64,000 nucleotides of DNA from Ceratothoa steindachneri (lineage: Eukaryota; Arthropoda; Malacostraca; Isopoda; Cymothoidae). Numbering within the stretch: position 1 is the first letter of the stretch; the number at the start of each line of letters is the position of its first letter. Location: assembly GCA_963969495.1 (NCBI GenBank), contig OZ018321.1, forward strand, positions 127,898,937-127,962,936, read 5' to 3'. The translations under genes were made by a program, and so were the position numbers. The notes under the pieces are model-generated. The model did no database searches, was not told the origin of the DNA, and was given only the letters and a program-made list of their open reading frames with translations. Positions 33,700 through 44,369 of the stretch are shown here, in pieces.

Positions 33700-34265
33700 C
33701 AAAGCAGGTGATCTCTCAGCACCCTGAGTGCTGAAATGCAAGAAGCAAATAATGTACATTGCGTGGTACAAACGAATCTAAGGATGCGAATATGTCCCTC
33801 CCAAGTGAAGCATCGGCAAAAAACAGGACCAAGAAAACGATTCGAGTCCACCACTTCCAGGATAACCCCGTTTAGGAGCAAGTTCAAGTCGGGTTTAAGT
33901 CGTGGGTGGTGACAGAAGTGTTCCTTCTTAGTGTTGGCAAAGAAAGAAAAAAATGTGTACGCTTGCGCATAGGGAAAGATGCGGTTCATTGCCTATTCGA
34001 GTCGACGCTCCAGAATTGGCATCTGGGCCGCAACAAAAGAGATAGAAAGGTCGTCTATGTAGAGCGTAGCGAAAACATCTTCGACACCAGTGAGCTGATA
34101 CCGTTAAAGTTCGAGGCAAAAAGTGTAAGACTAAGGACAGTTCCTTGCAAGACTCTCTTTTCCTGGTTTATTGGACCAAAGAGTGCTCCCCCTACCCATA
34201 CGCGGAATGGAGGATTTAGTATAAATTGAAATTTAAAAATTGCTAGTCATCCCCTCGCCTCCATC
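33700..34265 (-). pseudogene. I-clade LINE ORF2: RT blocks B, C and thumb
   Basis: This continues the RT directly beyond hAT 3. It reads NPPFRVWVGGALFGPINQ, VLQGTVLSLTLFA (block B, normally G-V-P-Q-G-S) and FATLYIDDLSISF (block C, Y-x-D-D). After a frame change come FSFFANTKKEHFCHH and VVDSNRFLGPVFCRCFTWEG, the thumb region. The catalytic pair is intact, but stops and frameshifts interrupt it. Confidence 0.85.
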
Positions 34266-34273
34266 GTGTAGAG

Positions 34274-36107
34274 CATGGGTCGGCAACCGGTCTCTTCCGG
34301 GCATACATGCGCCCGCTAAACGTTTTCCATACTCCGAAAACGTGAAGGAATATCCGCTAATCATGGCTCGAGAACAGGACAGTGTTGCCAGATTTGGCAC
34401 TTAATTTATAATAATTATAGCATGAGTTAAAAAATACTTCAAATTAAAAATAATAAATTAATAATATATTTTTTGCATCAAGTAGAACAAAATATTTTTT
34501 ATCACTTTTGTAAACATCGATATATATTTTTGCAGAAAATCATATAAAAGTATACTACTGCAAAACGTTTGAAACATTCATAGATTCAAATTAATGAAAA
34601 GTAGCTTCAGTTTAGTATTAGTGAGTTTATCGGTCAGTTGTGCCACGTGAAAGTGTAATATTTTTATTATTATTTTTTTGTGAACAGTAAACCCATACCA
34701 TGAGTAACAAACGACTAAGAACATATTATTTTAACTCGGACTGGGAAGAGCAATTCTGTTTTACATATTCCAATCAGAAAAGCATGTGTTTGTTATGCAG
34801 ACAGACTGTGGCAGTTTCAAAGAGAAATAACGTTGAGAGGCATTTTAATAGTGTTGATAAGAATTTTCACACTGACTTTCCAATAAATTCTGAAATCAGG
34901 AAGAAAAATATAGAAAAATTGAAAAGTATTTTATCACAACAGCAAAGTGTTTTTATTAAACATGTTCATAAGTCTGAACGAGCAACTCTTGCATCTTTTG
35001 AAATTTCGCAATTGTTAGCTAAGAAGAAAAGCCTTTTGAAGATGGAGAACTCCATAAAGATGCCATTCTAAAAACACCTAATGCGCTTTTTGAAGAATTT
35101 CCAAATAAAAAAGATATCTTTTTGTTAATCACACAAATTCAGTTATCAGCCAAAACAGTAACTAGACGAATTGACGTTATTTCCAGTGATATGAAAACAA
35201 TGCTGGCAAATTCATCTGGAACAGTGCTGCTTTTTTTCTTTACAAATGGACGAGTCGGCAGATATTTTTGTGCGAATGGTGTATAATAATTTTTTTGTCA
35301 AAACAGAATTTTTAGAATTCTTTCATTGTAAGGTCTCACTCGTGGGGCAGATATTTTTTTCTGAGTTTAAGAAGTGCGCACAAGAAACTGGTCTACCATT
35401 AAAAAAATTAACCACTATTACAACCGATGGTGCTAATGAATTTCGAGGAAAAAACAAAGGAATTATTAAAAACAAAGGATTTATTGGTTTATGTTCAGTT
35501 TTTAATGACTCCGTTTAATTCAGGAGGTGTTAACATTGCTGCAGCCATTGCAGGTTACTTTAACATAAATGCTGATGAAATAGAAATAGAAATTATCAAC
35601 TTAAAAGGTTACCTTTTTTTAAGATCTCATGCTAACAGTAACGAGTTTTGGAATTTATCTGATGAGAAGAAATATCTAATTATGCGACAAATTGCCCTCA
35701 AAGTACTTACTTTCGTTCTCTGGTTCAAACTATGCTTGAACTAAAATATCGTTCTCGCCTTACTGATGAAAGTATGGACAATAATTTAAGAGTATCCACG
35801 TCGTGTTATAAAACCAACTGCAAAAATTTGGTAAAAAACATGCAATGCCACTCTTCTCATTAAATGTAAGTACACACTTCTTACTTTTTTAATACTCGTA
35901 TTATTATATTTATATATTTTTAATAGTTCTTTTATTTTTCTTCAAAATAAAAGTATTATGTTTTTAGATGAGTTAAATTAACAGCAGCTCTCAGAAAATT
36001 TTAATATACAGTACAGACAGAAACACATATATATTATTACAATGCGCCCTTTGCCTAATCGATTATACAATACGAGCCCTTTCATACTAAAAGGTGGCCG
36101 ACCCCTA
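34274..36107 (+). mobile_element. hAT DNA transposon 3 (1834 bp, GTF2IRD2/SPIN-like), nested in the LINE
   Basis: Ends are CATGGGTCGGCAACC (left) and, on the opposite strand, TAGGGGTCGGCCACC (right); each is one change from CAGGGGTCGG. It is flanked by an identical 8-bp duplication, GTGTAGAG, at 34266-34273 and 36108-36115. The duplication falls inside RT codons of the I-clade LINE, so the insertion is younger than the LINE. Confidence 0.95.
34700..35870 (+). pseudogene. hAT 3 transposase of the GTF2IRD2/ZBED-like type, internally deleted
   Basis: The first frame (34700-35071) begins MSNKRLRTYYFNSDWEEQF and has a BED-like finger (CLLCRQTVAVSKRNNVERHF). The reading then shifts: SAKTVTRRIDVISSDM, FSLQMDESADI (D1), ITTDGANEFRGKNKGI (D2). 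It jumps over the expected C/H and middle region to the C-terminal GYLFLRSHANSNEFWNLSDE. The final RSRLTDESMDNNLRVSTS lies in another frame. Relatives are usually around 600 residues, so about a third is missing. Confidence 0.85.
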
Positions 36108-36693
36108 GTGTAGAGAGTCTCAATGATACGATCTCGCCATGCAGTATCATAGGTTTTCTCCAGAAGGAATGCCTAAGAAAAAGGATTTTCCAGATGGAGT
36201 AGAACAAGAAAAGTAGAATGAAACTTTCAGAAGCCTCTCTATGCAGAAGACAGGTGGCCTCCGCTGTCTAGAGAAAAAGGCAATTTCTCCATCATCTTGC
36301 ACACGCAGGAGGAGATTAGGGAAATCGTGAGGAAATTGGCGGTTGTAGAGTATTCTTTTCCCGGTTTGTAAAAAGCGAGCAGAGTAGTCATTCTCCAGAA
36401 GTTTGAAAGGGTACTCTCTGTCCAAACCCTGTTGAACAAATTTAGAAAAAAGCCATGTCTCTCTCACCAACATATCAAAGCGTGGCGTATGCCACATCGT
36501 CGGAACCAGGAGCAGTTTCCACACACGAAGTGAGAGCGGAACGCAACTCACTCAGGAGAAACCTGTCGTTAAAGTGCTCTCCACCTCTGGAGGTAAAGTC
36601 CAGTCGGCGGCCTTCAGTGACATCACGATGTGCATTGAATGTTAAGAAAACAGCAACCCAGCTAGAAAATTTGAAGAAAGTGGATGCAAAATA

Positions 36694-37993
36694 ATGGGTA
36701 TTCCAATAACCTGGACCGATTTTAAATGTGAGTTAATTTGAAGCGTCTAATGATTTTTTTCCTTTTTATTTCAGATTTAGCAACTTCAGTCTTTGGCAAT
36801 TTCAACCATGGAAAGATTAACAATCGAACAACGTGTTAAAGTTATCGAAGCCTATTACAAAAATGGACGTTCAAACAGAAACACATTTCGGGCACTTCGC
36901 GATTTTTTTGGTCAAAAAAATCGACCAACCAAGAGTGCAATTGGGAAAATTGTTCGTAAATTCAAACAAACTGGGTCGATAGCAGATATGAAAATACCAT
37001 TGCGTGCTCGTTTACGCCGTTCAGTTGAAAACATTGCTGCAGTTCGTGAGAATGTGGTCGAAGATCCAGATACCTCTATTCGTTATTGCGCGCAGGAATT
37101 GAAACTCTCCACAACAACGTTACATCGAATTTCGACAAAATATTTGTCTCTACACGCTTACGAAATTCAATTGACACAAGAATTGAAGACTACTGACCAT
37201 TTGAAGCGCCGTACATTTGTCAATTGGGTGCACGAGCAAAGACAAGCCGATGATGATTTTTCGCAAAAAGTCATCTTTAGTGATAAAGCCCATTTTCATC
37301 TTGGTGGATTCGTTAATAAGCAGAATTGTCGCATTTGGGCGAATGAAAATCCCAGGAAGATTGTTGAAAAGCCACTGAAGCCACAAAAGGTCACTGTTTG
37401 GTGTGCATTTTTTGCTAGCGGAATCATTAGGCCATATTTCTTCGAAAATGATGCTGGGAATTCTGTTACGGTGACAGGCGAGTGATACCGTGCCATGATA
37501 ACCAAGTTTTATGGCCTGAATTGAATTCTATGGATGTCGAAGATTTGTGGTTTCAACAGGACGGCGCCACATGCTACATAGCCAATGAAACACTGGCTTT
37601 ATTGAATGAGAAGTTCTCAGGTCGCATCATCCTTCGAAACAGCGAGGTCAATTGGCCAACTCGATTGTGTGACTTGACCCCTTTAGATTTCTTCCTTTGG
37701 GGTCATCTCAAAAGTAAAGTCTATGCCAACAAGCCAACAACAATCCAACAGCTGAAGTATGAGATAATAAGGCATATTGTTGAAGGAGCAACTATTCAGA
37801 GACGTCATCAAACATTTTAATCCTCGAGTGGAAGTGTGCCGCCGAAGCCTTGGCGGACATTTAGGCGATATTATTTTTCACACAAAATTGCCATGACTAA
37901 GATAAGATGATCGAATAGTAAAATCAATAAGTTTTCACCAATAACATTGTTTTATTTACTGTTAACTTCGATCCGTCTTAATGGAACACCCTT
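36694..37993 (+). mobile_element. Mariner M2, DD41D type, 1300 bp, nested in the LINE
   Basis: Inverted termini ATGGGTATTCCAATAACCTGG (left) and, on the other strand, AAGGGTGTTCCATTAAGACGG (right), matching at most positions. TA duplication at 36692-36693 and 37994-37995. It interrupts the linker coding region of the I-clade LINE. Removing it restores continuity of the LINE sense across TA. Confidence 0.92.
36808..37890 (+). pseudogene. DD41D mariner transposase, nearly complete
   Basis: The N-terminal paired-like HTH begins MERLTIEQRVKVIEAYYKNG, with TKSAIGKIVRKFKQTGSI. Catalytic triad: VIFSDKAHFHLGGF (D1; the usual Glu after it is Lys), WFQQDGATCYIANE (D2) and CDLTPLDFFLWG (D3). Counting residues between D2 and D3 gives 41, the DD41D spacing of the rosa/VISITOR-like mariners. 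Conserved NKQNCRIWANENP, and VCRRSLGGHL near the end. Lesions: TGA at 37483, a one-base frameshift near 37505, and another near 37795, after which the final helix is read from a different frame. Start at 36793 or 36808; the conserved MERLT favours 36808. Confidence 0.93.
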
Positions 37994-38199
37994 TATAAAG
38001 CCACGAACGTTTGGTCTGAAATTGCGGTCGCGTTTTCCTGAAGGATGGGAGGGGGTTGCTGCGAGAACTTGCCTCCAATTCTTTTGACTAGCTTGTACAT
38101 ATCTGGCTTTGGAGGGTTCCGTGTCTCTGAGCTGCTTGGTCCAGTCTTGTGTGGGGCGTGGTAACCGAATCTCATTTGGTTATATCTTCCTCTCCGTAG

Positions 38200-39085
38200 A
38201 TAGAGTTAAGAGTCCCCGAAGACGGCCTCATGAGTACCTTCTTGTGGTTTTTCTTGTGTGACTCTAATGACTCGGTAGAGACACGCGGCCGTTTCGCCTT
38301 TCGGGATAGGGTCCCACGGTGGGAGGGAATGCACTGGTCTTAGCCCAGGCGAGATTTGAGCCCTTTGAGCCACCAGCTCTACCAAGGAAGCGCCTGGAAG
38401 CGTAAAATCCCCAGAATGGTTCAGAATGGGCACAGAAGCAACTGTGCTCACAAGTCTGGTGGGTTGAGGAGCAGGGGGTTTCTTTTTAACTTTGGAGACA
38501 TAGGACGTCTCAACTCACACAAGACAAAACAGAAACGAGTCTGTAGCTTTCAGAAAAGAGAGTGGATGGGTAACCTGAGCGGTGAGGTGTTCTTTCTCAG
38601 GAGATATACGCCACCTTGCTTGGGGAAACAAGGTGCGGCTCTCCTCAGTTAACATAAATGGGTAGAAACGATAAAAGCTCATCATGTAGGGTCTTGGAGC
38701 AACTTACACAGACCTCGGGTAAACTCGACGTTGCACATCTGCAGGAGCGTTTCGTATGGCCGAAACAATGGCAGTAGTAGCATCTACCCACTAGTAGCTC
38801 AAATGCCTTAAAGTAGTAGCGATACCAACCGGCATGCAGCGACTTAGAAAGTCTGTCATAATCGAACATGACGAAGAGTATAGTGAAGGGTCTCTACCCA
38901 TCCCCCTGTTTTCTTATCACACGTTGCACCTTGACCGCTCTTTGATCGGTCAGCTCTTCGAGGATGTCTTTCAAGAAGTAGTCTTCGGGTTCTTTCGCAT
39001 AAACTACCCCTTTCACGAAATTTATGGTTGGTGATCCGAAGAGCACAAATACTGGCAGCCTCTGAGGTTTTCAGGCTTTTCAAAT
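38200..39085 (-). pseudogene. I-clade LINE ORF1 (gag-like) with CCHC zinc knuckle
   Basis: The minus strand at about 38960-39040 reads INFVKGVVYAKEPEDYFL and DILEELTDQRAVKVQRV. It then shifts frame to LHAGWYRYYFKAFELL and the knuckle RCYYCHCFGHTKRSCRC (C-x2-C-x4-H-x4-C) at about 38745-38800, followed by CVSCSK. A Pro/Ser-rich tail with LPPWDPIPKGE runs to about 38206. This is the usual layout of I-clade ORF1, an RNA-binding protein that packages the element's RNA. At least two frameshifts, and no clear start codon. Confidence 0.8.
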
Positions 39086-39090
39086 CTCTA

Positions 39091-39710
39091 CCCTGGGTAC
39101 GTTATCGATTGGTGTTCGCACCTGTGCAGCGACCAACACCAAACATTTACCTAGTGAACCGGTAAATCCACAAGAGCTCCAACTCCCAACTGAAAAGCCA
39201 GAGAGGCAAGCAACATACAGGATGGATCGCCTTACTAGGTTGTACTAATCATCGACGGGAAAGCCAAAATCTGATGATCGGTTGTGACAGATGCTAAGAA
39301 GGGACCCGAGACTTTTCGTTGGTCTTGACGCTAACAATGCAGTATTTCCCTATGCACGCGGAAACAGCCACAGAGAAGTGGTCAGCCCATTTACACGCAG
39401 GGAAAGGGTCATTGGGGCAAAACCGATCTTCCCATTAATCGCGCTCTAACGCCCATGACCCCTCGACTCCTAGTCTTTTGTGACCTGCGAGCCTTAAATG
39501 GCGTTGTTTATAGAGGTTTCCTCTATCAAAACATGAGGTAGCTGGTCAGGTTCATAAGCCTAGGAAAAGGTTGAAGAGATAGTCAAGGAGATAGCGCACC
39601 AACTTGACCAGGCCCCGACTGAGTGTTCAATTCAACCAAATGACAGTGCTTTCCTAATTTTTACTCGGTCGCGGAGAGAAAAGCCCCTTCCGGTACCAAG
39701 TGGAGGTAGA
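39091..39710. other. Unassigned, perhaps the 5' part of the I-clade LINE
   Basis: No motif recognised on either strand. Its position directly upstream of ORF1 (minus strand) allows it to be the LINE 5' UTR or ORF1 N-terminus. Confidence 0.4.
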
Positions 39711-39711
39711 A

Positions 39712-40450
39712 AAATGGTTAATGGGATAGTTGTAGAGTAAAAAAACAAGTAGTGGTTAAAGGGCGCGAGGAAGAAGTACTACGACAACTTCCCAAGACCC
39801 CCTCAGAGAGTTCAAGTCAGGCTTCATAAATTGTAGTCAGGCAGGGAAGACGTGCAGATCCTCCAAGTGCCAAGTGTAACATACTATACAGGGTAGCCCC
39901 CCAGGGAGATAAGGTTTGGTTAGTTAAGTTAGGCTAGGTTAGGTAAGCCAAAATAAATATATAAAAATACCTAGACTAACCTAACTTTACTATACCTAGC
40001 TTAACCAAGCTTTACTTTAACTAGCCTAATCTAACTCCTAAACATGGGACGTTTCAAACAACCAGGCTAATAATGAAATATTCATAATTGAAGAATGGGT
40101 AGGCCAGATGAAGGTAACCCCTTTAATCGGGTTATTTTCAAATTAACCCCTTTGAACAAAAGGGTCTCACCAGGTTTGTCCATTTGGAAAACTGAGGTCC
40201 CTGCTCTAATTGTCAATTGGGACCACTGTTCTTTAAAAGCTCGGCGTTTTTTCTACTCGGCTCACCCAATTGCTAACGGTCTAAAAAGAAAAATCGATGG
40301 AGTTAGTTTTATTTTTGTTCTTCGATGAGGAGAGGGTTTTCTATTGAGATAGCTAATAAGTTTCTTTAGTTTCTTCTCTCCCTTTATGGCGGCAATGAAC
40401 GAGGGCATTGCTACCGCATGGCAAACGAGACAGCAAACAAAGTTTCATTT
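39712..40450. repeat. Dispersed repeat R, copy 1
   Basis: About 740 bp aligned end to end with 50873-51592 in the same orientation. Landmarks: GCGCGAGGAAGAAGTAC, CAAGACCCCCTCAGAGAGTTC, AACATACTATACAGGGT, GTTAGGCTAGGTTAGGTAAG, TTTAATCGGGTTATTTTCAAA and ATTGCTACCGCATG. The middle contains an imperfect hairpin made of TTAGG-like repeats and their complement. No protein domain. The right end meets the 3' LTR of the Gypsy element. Confidence 0.88.
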
Positions 40451-40711
40451 TGTGTGATCGCGAGAGGGTTCCTAAGCCGGCGAGGCGAAACTTTGTCCGA
40501 CTTCAGATGGGATCTTTTGGGCTCTCAAACTTGTCGCAGCCTTCTATGATGGCAGCATTTAAGGTCACCGTGGTGTCTCACGGCATCTCATAGTTTCGCA
40601 TCTCTATTAGCGCAGACAAAAAGGGTCGCCCAGGTACCTGTTGTCTCTATCTCTATTGAAGGGCGAGGCGGCGCGTATCTTCCTCTGTCTCTCTCTCTCT
40701 GATCTCTGACA
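40451..40711 (-). repeat. 3' LTR of the Gypsy element
   Basis: 261 bp. On the minus strand it starts TGTCAGAGATCAGAGAG and ends ..CGCGATCACA (TG..CA ends). Differences from the 5' LTR include several small indels in the CT-rich part, so the copies have diverged since insertion. Confidence 0.88.
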
Positions 40712-40728
40712 CTCCTCCATCTCCAGAT
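40712..40728 (-). promoter_or_regulatory. Polypurine tract (plus-strand primer site) of the Gypsy element
   Basis: On the minus strand GGAGATGGAGGAG ends exactly where the 3' LTR starts with TGTCAG, as expected for a PPT. Confidence 0.75.
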
Positions 40729-41229
40729 GGAACTTCAGGAGAAGAAGCGACATCGGAGAATGATTAGTGGGGGAGGTATATAACTTAAAGTCGCATGACA
40801 ATAGCGGATACAGTTGAGAATACCTAGGGCAAATTTTTAAAATGGAGCCAAAGTACAAAATAGTGGAGCTAGTGGGAGGGGGGGGGGGGGTTGTTCCATA
40901 CACATACACAAGGTTATATAATGCTATGGCATGGTTGCCGAAGGATATTTTCTTCTATGATACCATTAAGAGGGGCTCACTGGCCCGAGGATGAGTTATC
41001 CTACGATTATACAAAACAGAAACAAGAAATTAAGTATATAAAAGGAATTTATTGTACACAGATAAACAAACCCCCCAAATATATATACATAAATGATACG
41101 CGTTTTCTTATTATTTGATTAAATAACAAATTTATTTTATGAACAAAAATTAATACATGGATAAAAAGAGAGGAATTGATCGGAATTAGTTTAGAGAAGG
41201 ATCTAACGGGTTCCTACTTAAACTATCAC

Positions 41230-41800
41230 CCATAGAGTTATTGGTGCCTTTTAAATACAAAATGTAGAATTGGAATTACTGGAGGAACAAGCTCCAACGC
41301 ATCAACGGACTGTTATTATTCTTGACGCTACGTAGGTATGAAAAGGGTTTTTGGTCCGTTTCCACTACAAATTCTTTGCCTAGTAAATACATTCTAAATT
41401 TGCAAATTCCTCAAATGATAGCGAGGGCCTCTCTCTCAATTACCGCATAATTTTTTTTCCCCGCGAGTAATTTTCTACTTGCGTAAGCGATGGGGAATCT
41501 TTCGCTGGTTATTCTCATATTGGAGGAGGACACATACTATACCATAATTACTCGCGTTGGTGCGAATGCCAAACAGTTTGTCCGAGTTAGGGAAGCGGAT
41601 GATAAAGGAAGATCTTAACTTCTCCTTGAGTTTGTTTAAGCTGTGAGTTGAAAGTGGCGTCTATTCGAGGCGTTCGGGGGTCTTCTTCTTTAATAGCTCG
41701 AGGAGCGGAGCGGAGATAGTCGCAAAGTTGGGTATGAAGCGACGAAAAAACGATGCAGAGCCTATGAAAGATCGCAGCTGCTTTGTATTAGTGGGCAACG
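41230..41800 (-). pseudogene. Gypsy RNase H
   Basis: Minus strand: [20 protein letters not shown] and [14 protein letters not shown] (RT connection). Then LFGIRTNASNYGIVCVLLQ (normally T-D-A-S; the Asp is Asn), NYAVIEREALAIIWGICKFR (catalytic E) and FVVETDQKPFSYL (catalytic D). The end, near N-S-P-L-M-R-W, lies at about 41240. RNase H is the last coding domain before the 3' untranslated stretch (40729-41230), which confirms that no integrase follows. Confidence 0.82.
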
Positions 41801-41849
41801 GCAAGATCACGATTGCCCGGATCTTTTCTTGCTGGGGGTCTAATCGACT

Positions 41850-42606
41850 ATCCCCGATATGGATGCCGAGGTGATCGATAGTGCCAAAGGCGAAATGGTA
41901 CTTGAAAGATGGTTAAGTGTTGATCTCAATCTTGGGTGGCCACATAAACATTATCGAAATAGAAGGTAACTTTGGGTAAGCCTTCTAAAATTCTCCTCGT
42001 CATCCATCCGGTTATAATTGCTGCAAGCCGTTACCAGACCAAAAAAGAGTCCTTAGAACTGCATAAGGCCCTTCTGAGTTGGGAAAGCAGTAAATTTCTT
42101 CACTTCCTCCCTCAGGGGAATCTGATAATAGACCTTGCATAAATCGAACGCGGAGATGAACTTGGCTTTCTCAAAAAGGGTGGAGGTTCTGATCTATGGT
42201 GGAGATTGGTTCGGAATCTTATACGGTAACTGAATTTAGCTTTCGAAAATCGATGCACATTTGATAAGAACCATCGGTCTTCTTTACCATACCCACTGGG
42301 GAACAGTAGCTCGACTCCGAAGGTTCAATGATCTGCAACCTTAGAAGTTTATCCACTTCGTTATTGAATACTTCCTGGAGGTGTATAGGCAGGGTGTATG
42401 GGTTCCAGGGTGGTTAGTTGGATATTGTGCTTAAAGTGGGTAGCACAACCGGGGATCTCTGTGATGACGTCACCAAAACAACTTAGGAGCGCTTGCAGTT
42501 GATCCTTTCGAAGAGATTGTAGCTGGTCGCATATCTTAATTTCCGCATGCGGGGAATTATTAAAGTCGGGTAAGAAATGCAACGGGTATTCCTTGTCTTG
42601 CTCCAC
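41850..42606 (-). pseudogene. Gypsy reverse transcriptase, directly after integrase
   Basis: 42606-42361 holds the pre-RT linker: LQALLSCFGDVITEIPGC and HNIQLTTLEPIHPAY. Then, in other minus-strand frames: NNEVDKLLRLQIIEPSES, SYCSPVGMVKKTDGSYQMCI, DFRKLNSVTV, KAKFISAFDLCKVYYQIPL (block A catalytic D) and YFDNVYVAT (block C, normally Y-x-D-D; the second Asp is Asn). Frame changes occur in the palm. The pre-RT linker is what normally follows protease; here it follows the GPY/F module of integrase. Confidence 0.85.
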
Positions 42607-42620
42607 GCAGGCGACTTAGA

Positions 42621-43740
42621 TTACACAGGGGAGAAGCCAGATTCCATGGGGGATTCTTGGTTGATTGTACTCGTAACTATCTGGTTGATGCTCGCGCGCC
42701 GGTGGTACCGCTTAAGCCTATTAATATGGAAAAGCTTTCTTCTCGAGGGGGTTTCAATAAGGTAATCAACGGGGCAACGCTTCTTGAGTATGAGGTATGG
42801 GCCCTTCCTCTGACTCAACAATTTGTTGTCCATGGGGAGGAGAAGCAAAACTTCTTCTCCGGGGTTAAATTTCCTTTCTTTGGACTTGTCTTATATTTGT
42901 CAAAATTGAATTCGGCGTCCTGTGACGTAAATTTCGGCACACTTTTCTAGCCTCCTTCTTAAATCCAGTAGATACGAGTAAGAAGTATGGATATTTTGAT
43001 CCAATTTCTGATTGGAATAAACTTCCTTTAGGATAATCAGGGGGCGAATCCTAATGTACGATGGGGAATTTCACGGGAGGAAAAGAGGGCTACCGGAAGG
43101 AAGCGTTGCCATTCAATGGGCTGTTCTACACACAACTTCCAGAGAATGGCTATGAGGCTTCCATTTCGCCTTTCACACATTCCATTCCTACTCAAGTGAA
43201 AAGTTCTGGTAAACAAGCAATTGATAATCAATAATTTACCAACGTACTCCATTAGTTTGGAAATGAATTGAGACCACGATCCGAGAGAATTTCTTTGGGC
43301 AGGTCACAAGGGAAATATGGAAATAAGGGCTTCGGCGCAGAAGATGCTATCCATTTTCTTGAGGGGTACAGCCTCGTTGAATCGAATAGCAAAGTCGACC
43401 AGCGTTGAAAGGTAACTATTGCCTTCGCTCGACAGGGGTTGGATCGGTCCGGTTAGGTCGATAGCTACTTGGGAGAAAGGTTCAGAGATTAGTGGTCCCT
43501 TCTGCAAAGGCGCATGTCTGACTCGTTCTATTATGTCCGTGTTTTGGCAAATGTGGCACGAACGACAATATCGTGGAAATTCGTCGGTCGCGCCAGGCCA
43601 ATAAAAATATTTGAATATCTTTTAAGCGGTCTTCGTGTGACTAAAATGAGCAGAAAATAGGCTATCGTGGGCCGTTTGAAGGATTAGAAGGACGTGGGAG
43701 CGGATACACATAGTGTGCGGGATTCGTTGTCGTTTTCCTC
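42621..43740 (-). pseudogene. Gypsy integrase (HHCC finger, core, GPY/F module) upstream of RT
   Basis: Minus strand from about 43720: TAHDSLFSAHFSHTKTA (H-H part), IFKYFYWPGATDEFPRY and CRSCHICQ (C-C part) make the zinc finger. The catalytic core follows in the same frame: PFSQVAIDLTGPIQPL (first catalytic D), YLSTLVDFAIRFNEAVPL (second D), then 43252-43037: NGMCERRNGSLIAIL (catalytic E region) and FSSREIPHRTLGFAP. The C-terminal GPY/F module at 42848-42640 reads KLLSQRKGPYLILKKRCPVD and FHINRLKRYHRR. Only 14 bp separate this frame from the one that leads into RT. Confidence 0.87.
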
Positions 43741-44077
43741 GGTTCACACTCGATAGAGGAGGTCGTCCTTGATGAGGAAGGAAATCACCATATTCCTTCT
43801 GACGGTTTCGCGTTTTGTTCTGGGCTTTTCACCACATTGGACGAAGAGATTCACATTCCCTCTGGCTTTTAGCAAAGCCACCTGTCATCGCACTCTGGAA
43901 TTCGGGAGCTCACTGTAATTTCAGAGGTGCAGGAACTTCCAGTTCCGTCTTCGCGCGGAAACAGATAGTAACGGGTTGAGCCACGGGGTCGGAAGAAACC
44001 CGACAGGAATGACCAATTAGGACAGAGCAAAACTTTATGGGCGCTGCCACGACTTCAGCCTAACCAGTAAAATATGC

Positions 44078-44296
44078 TCACTCAATGTAGCAGTGAACAA
44101 TGGGGAATTTATTGGCCCGCCACAAGTAATCATGCACTACGGAAAACTTATCGTGGTCCGGTGCTACAAGGGGGAGTAGTGCATCAGATACAACAATGCA
44201 CGTGCACCCTGTATCACGGACGAGGGTGGAGATCCGGCAGCCATTCACTGCTCCAGTTTCAAATTGGAGGGCCACAGGGGTACTTTTATCGAACAA
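44078..44296 (-). pseudogene. Gypsy aspartic protease fragment
   Basis: A 72-codon minus-strand frame containing ISTLVRDTGCTCIVVSDALL: a D-T-G catalytic triad in the R-D-T-G-C-T context common to a group of Gypsy proteases. The flap is not clearly recognised. It lies downstream of gag and upstream of integrase. Confidence 0.78.
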
Positions 44297-44369
44297 AATG
44301 AATGTTTACCTGGTGATCAGCAGTATTCGGCAGGTTTGAAGAAGAGGGGGCTTTATTTTGCGACGGTGG

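Larger units (their letters stand above)
36120..38175 (-). pseudogene. I-clade LINE ORF2: linker and RT fingers, split by a mariner
   Basis: 37996-38175 encodes KLVKRIGGKFSQQPPPIL, the linker that normally follows the endonuclease. After the mariner, the other side (36690 downwards) gives HFNDRFLLSELRSALTS and a P-G-S-D-D block. Then FNRVWTESTLSNFWR, AFYKPGKE, FLTISLISSCVCKMMEKL (block 1) and, at about 36120-36160, LEKTYDTAWRDRI (block A with catalytic Asp). No endonuclease domain is visible between the linker and ORF1. Confidence 0.83.
32833..39090 (-). mobile_element. I-clade LINE carrying two nested transposons
   Basis: Reading from 39.09 kb downwards: ORF1 with a CCHC knuckle, the EN-RT linker, RT fingers, palm and thumb, then RNase H. 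A DD41D mariner (36694-37993) splits the linker and hAT 3 (34274-36107) splits the RT between blocks A and B. In each case the LINE coding sense resumes exactly across the target duplication. The 3' end is not seen because M1 and then hAT 2 follow the RNase H. RNase H downstream of RT and a CCHC ORF1 are features of the I superfamily. Confidence 0.88.

Noticed and set aside
38340..38400. tRNA-like A and B boxes on the minus strand (GGTAGAGCTGGTGG, GGCTCAAATC)
   Set aside because: No cloverleaf can be drawn, and the stretch lies inside the I-clade LINE ORF1 coding sequence.
42361..43740. Integrase-before-RT order as an artefact of two truncated Gypsy copies
   Set aside because: There is no LTR or gag between the modules, only 14 bp separate the frames, and RNase H is followed directly by the PPT and 3' LTR. 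It still needs comparison with other copies.
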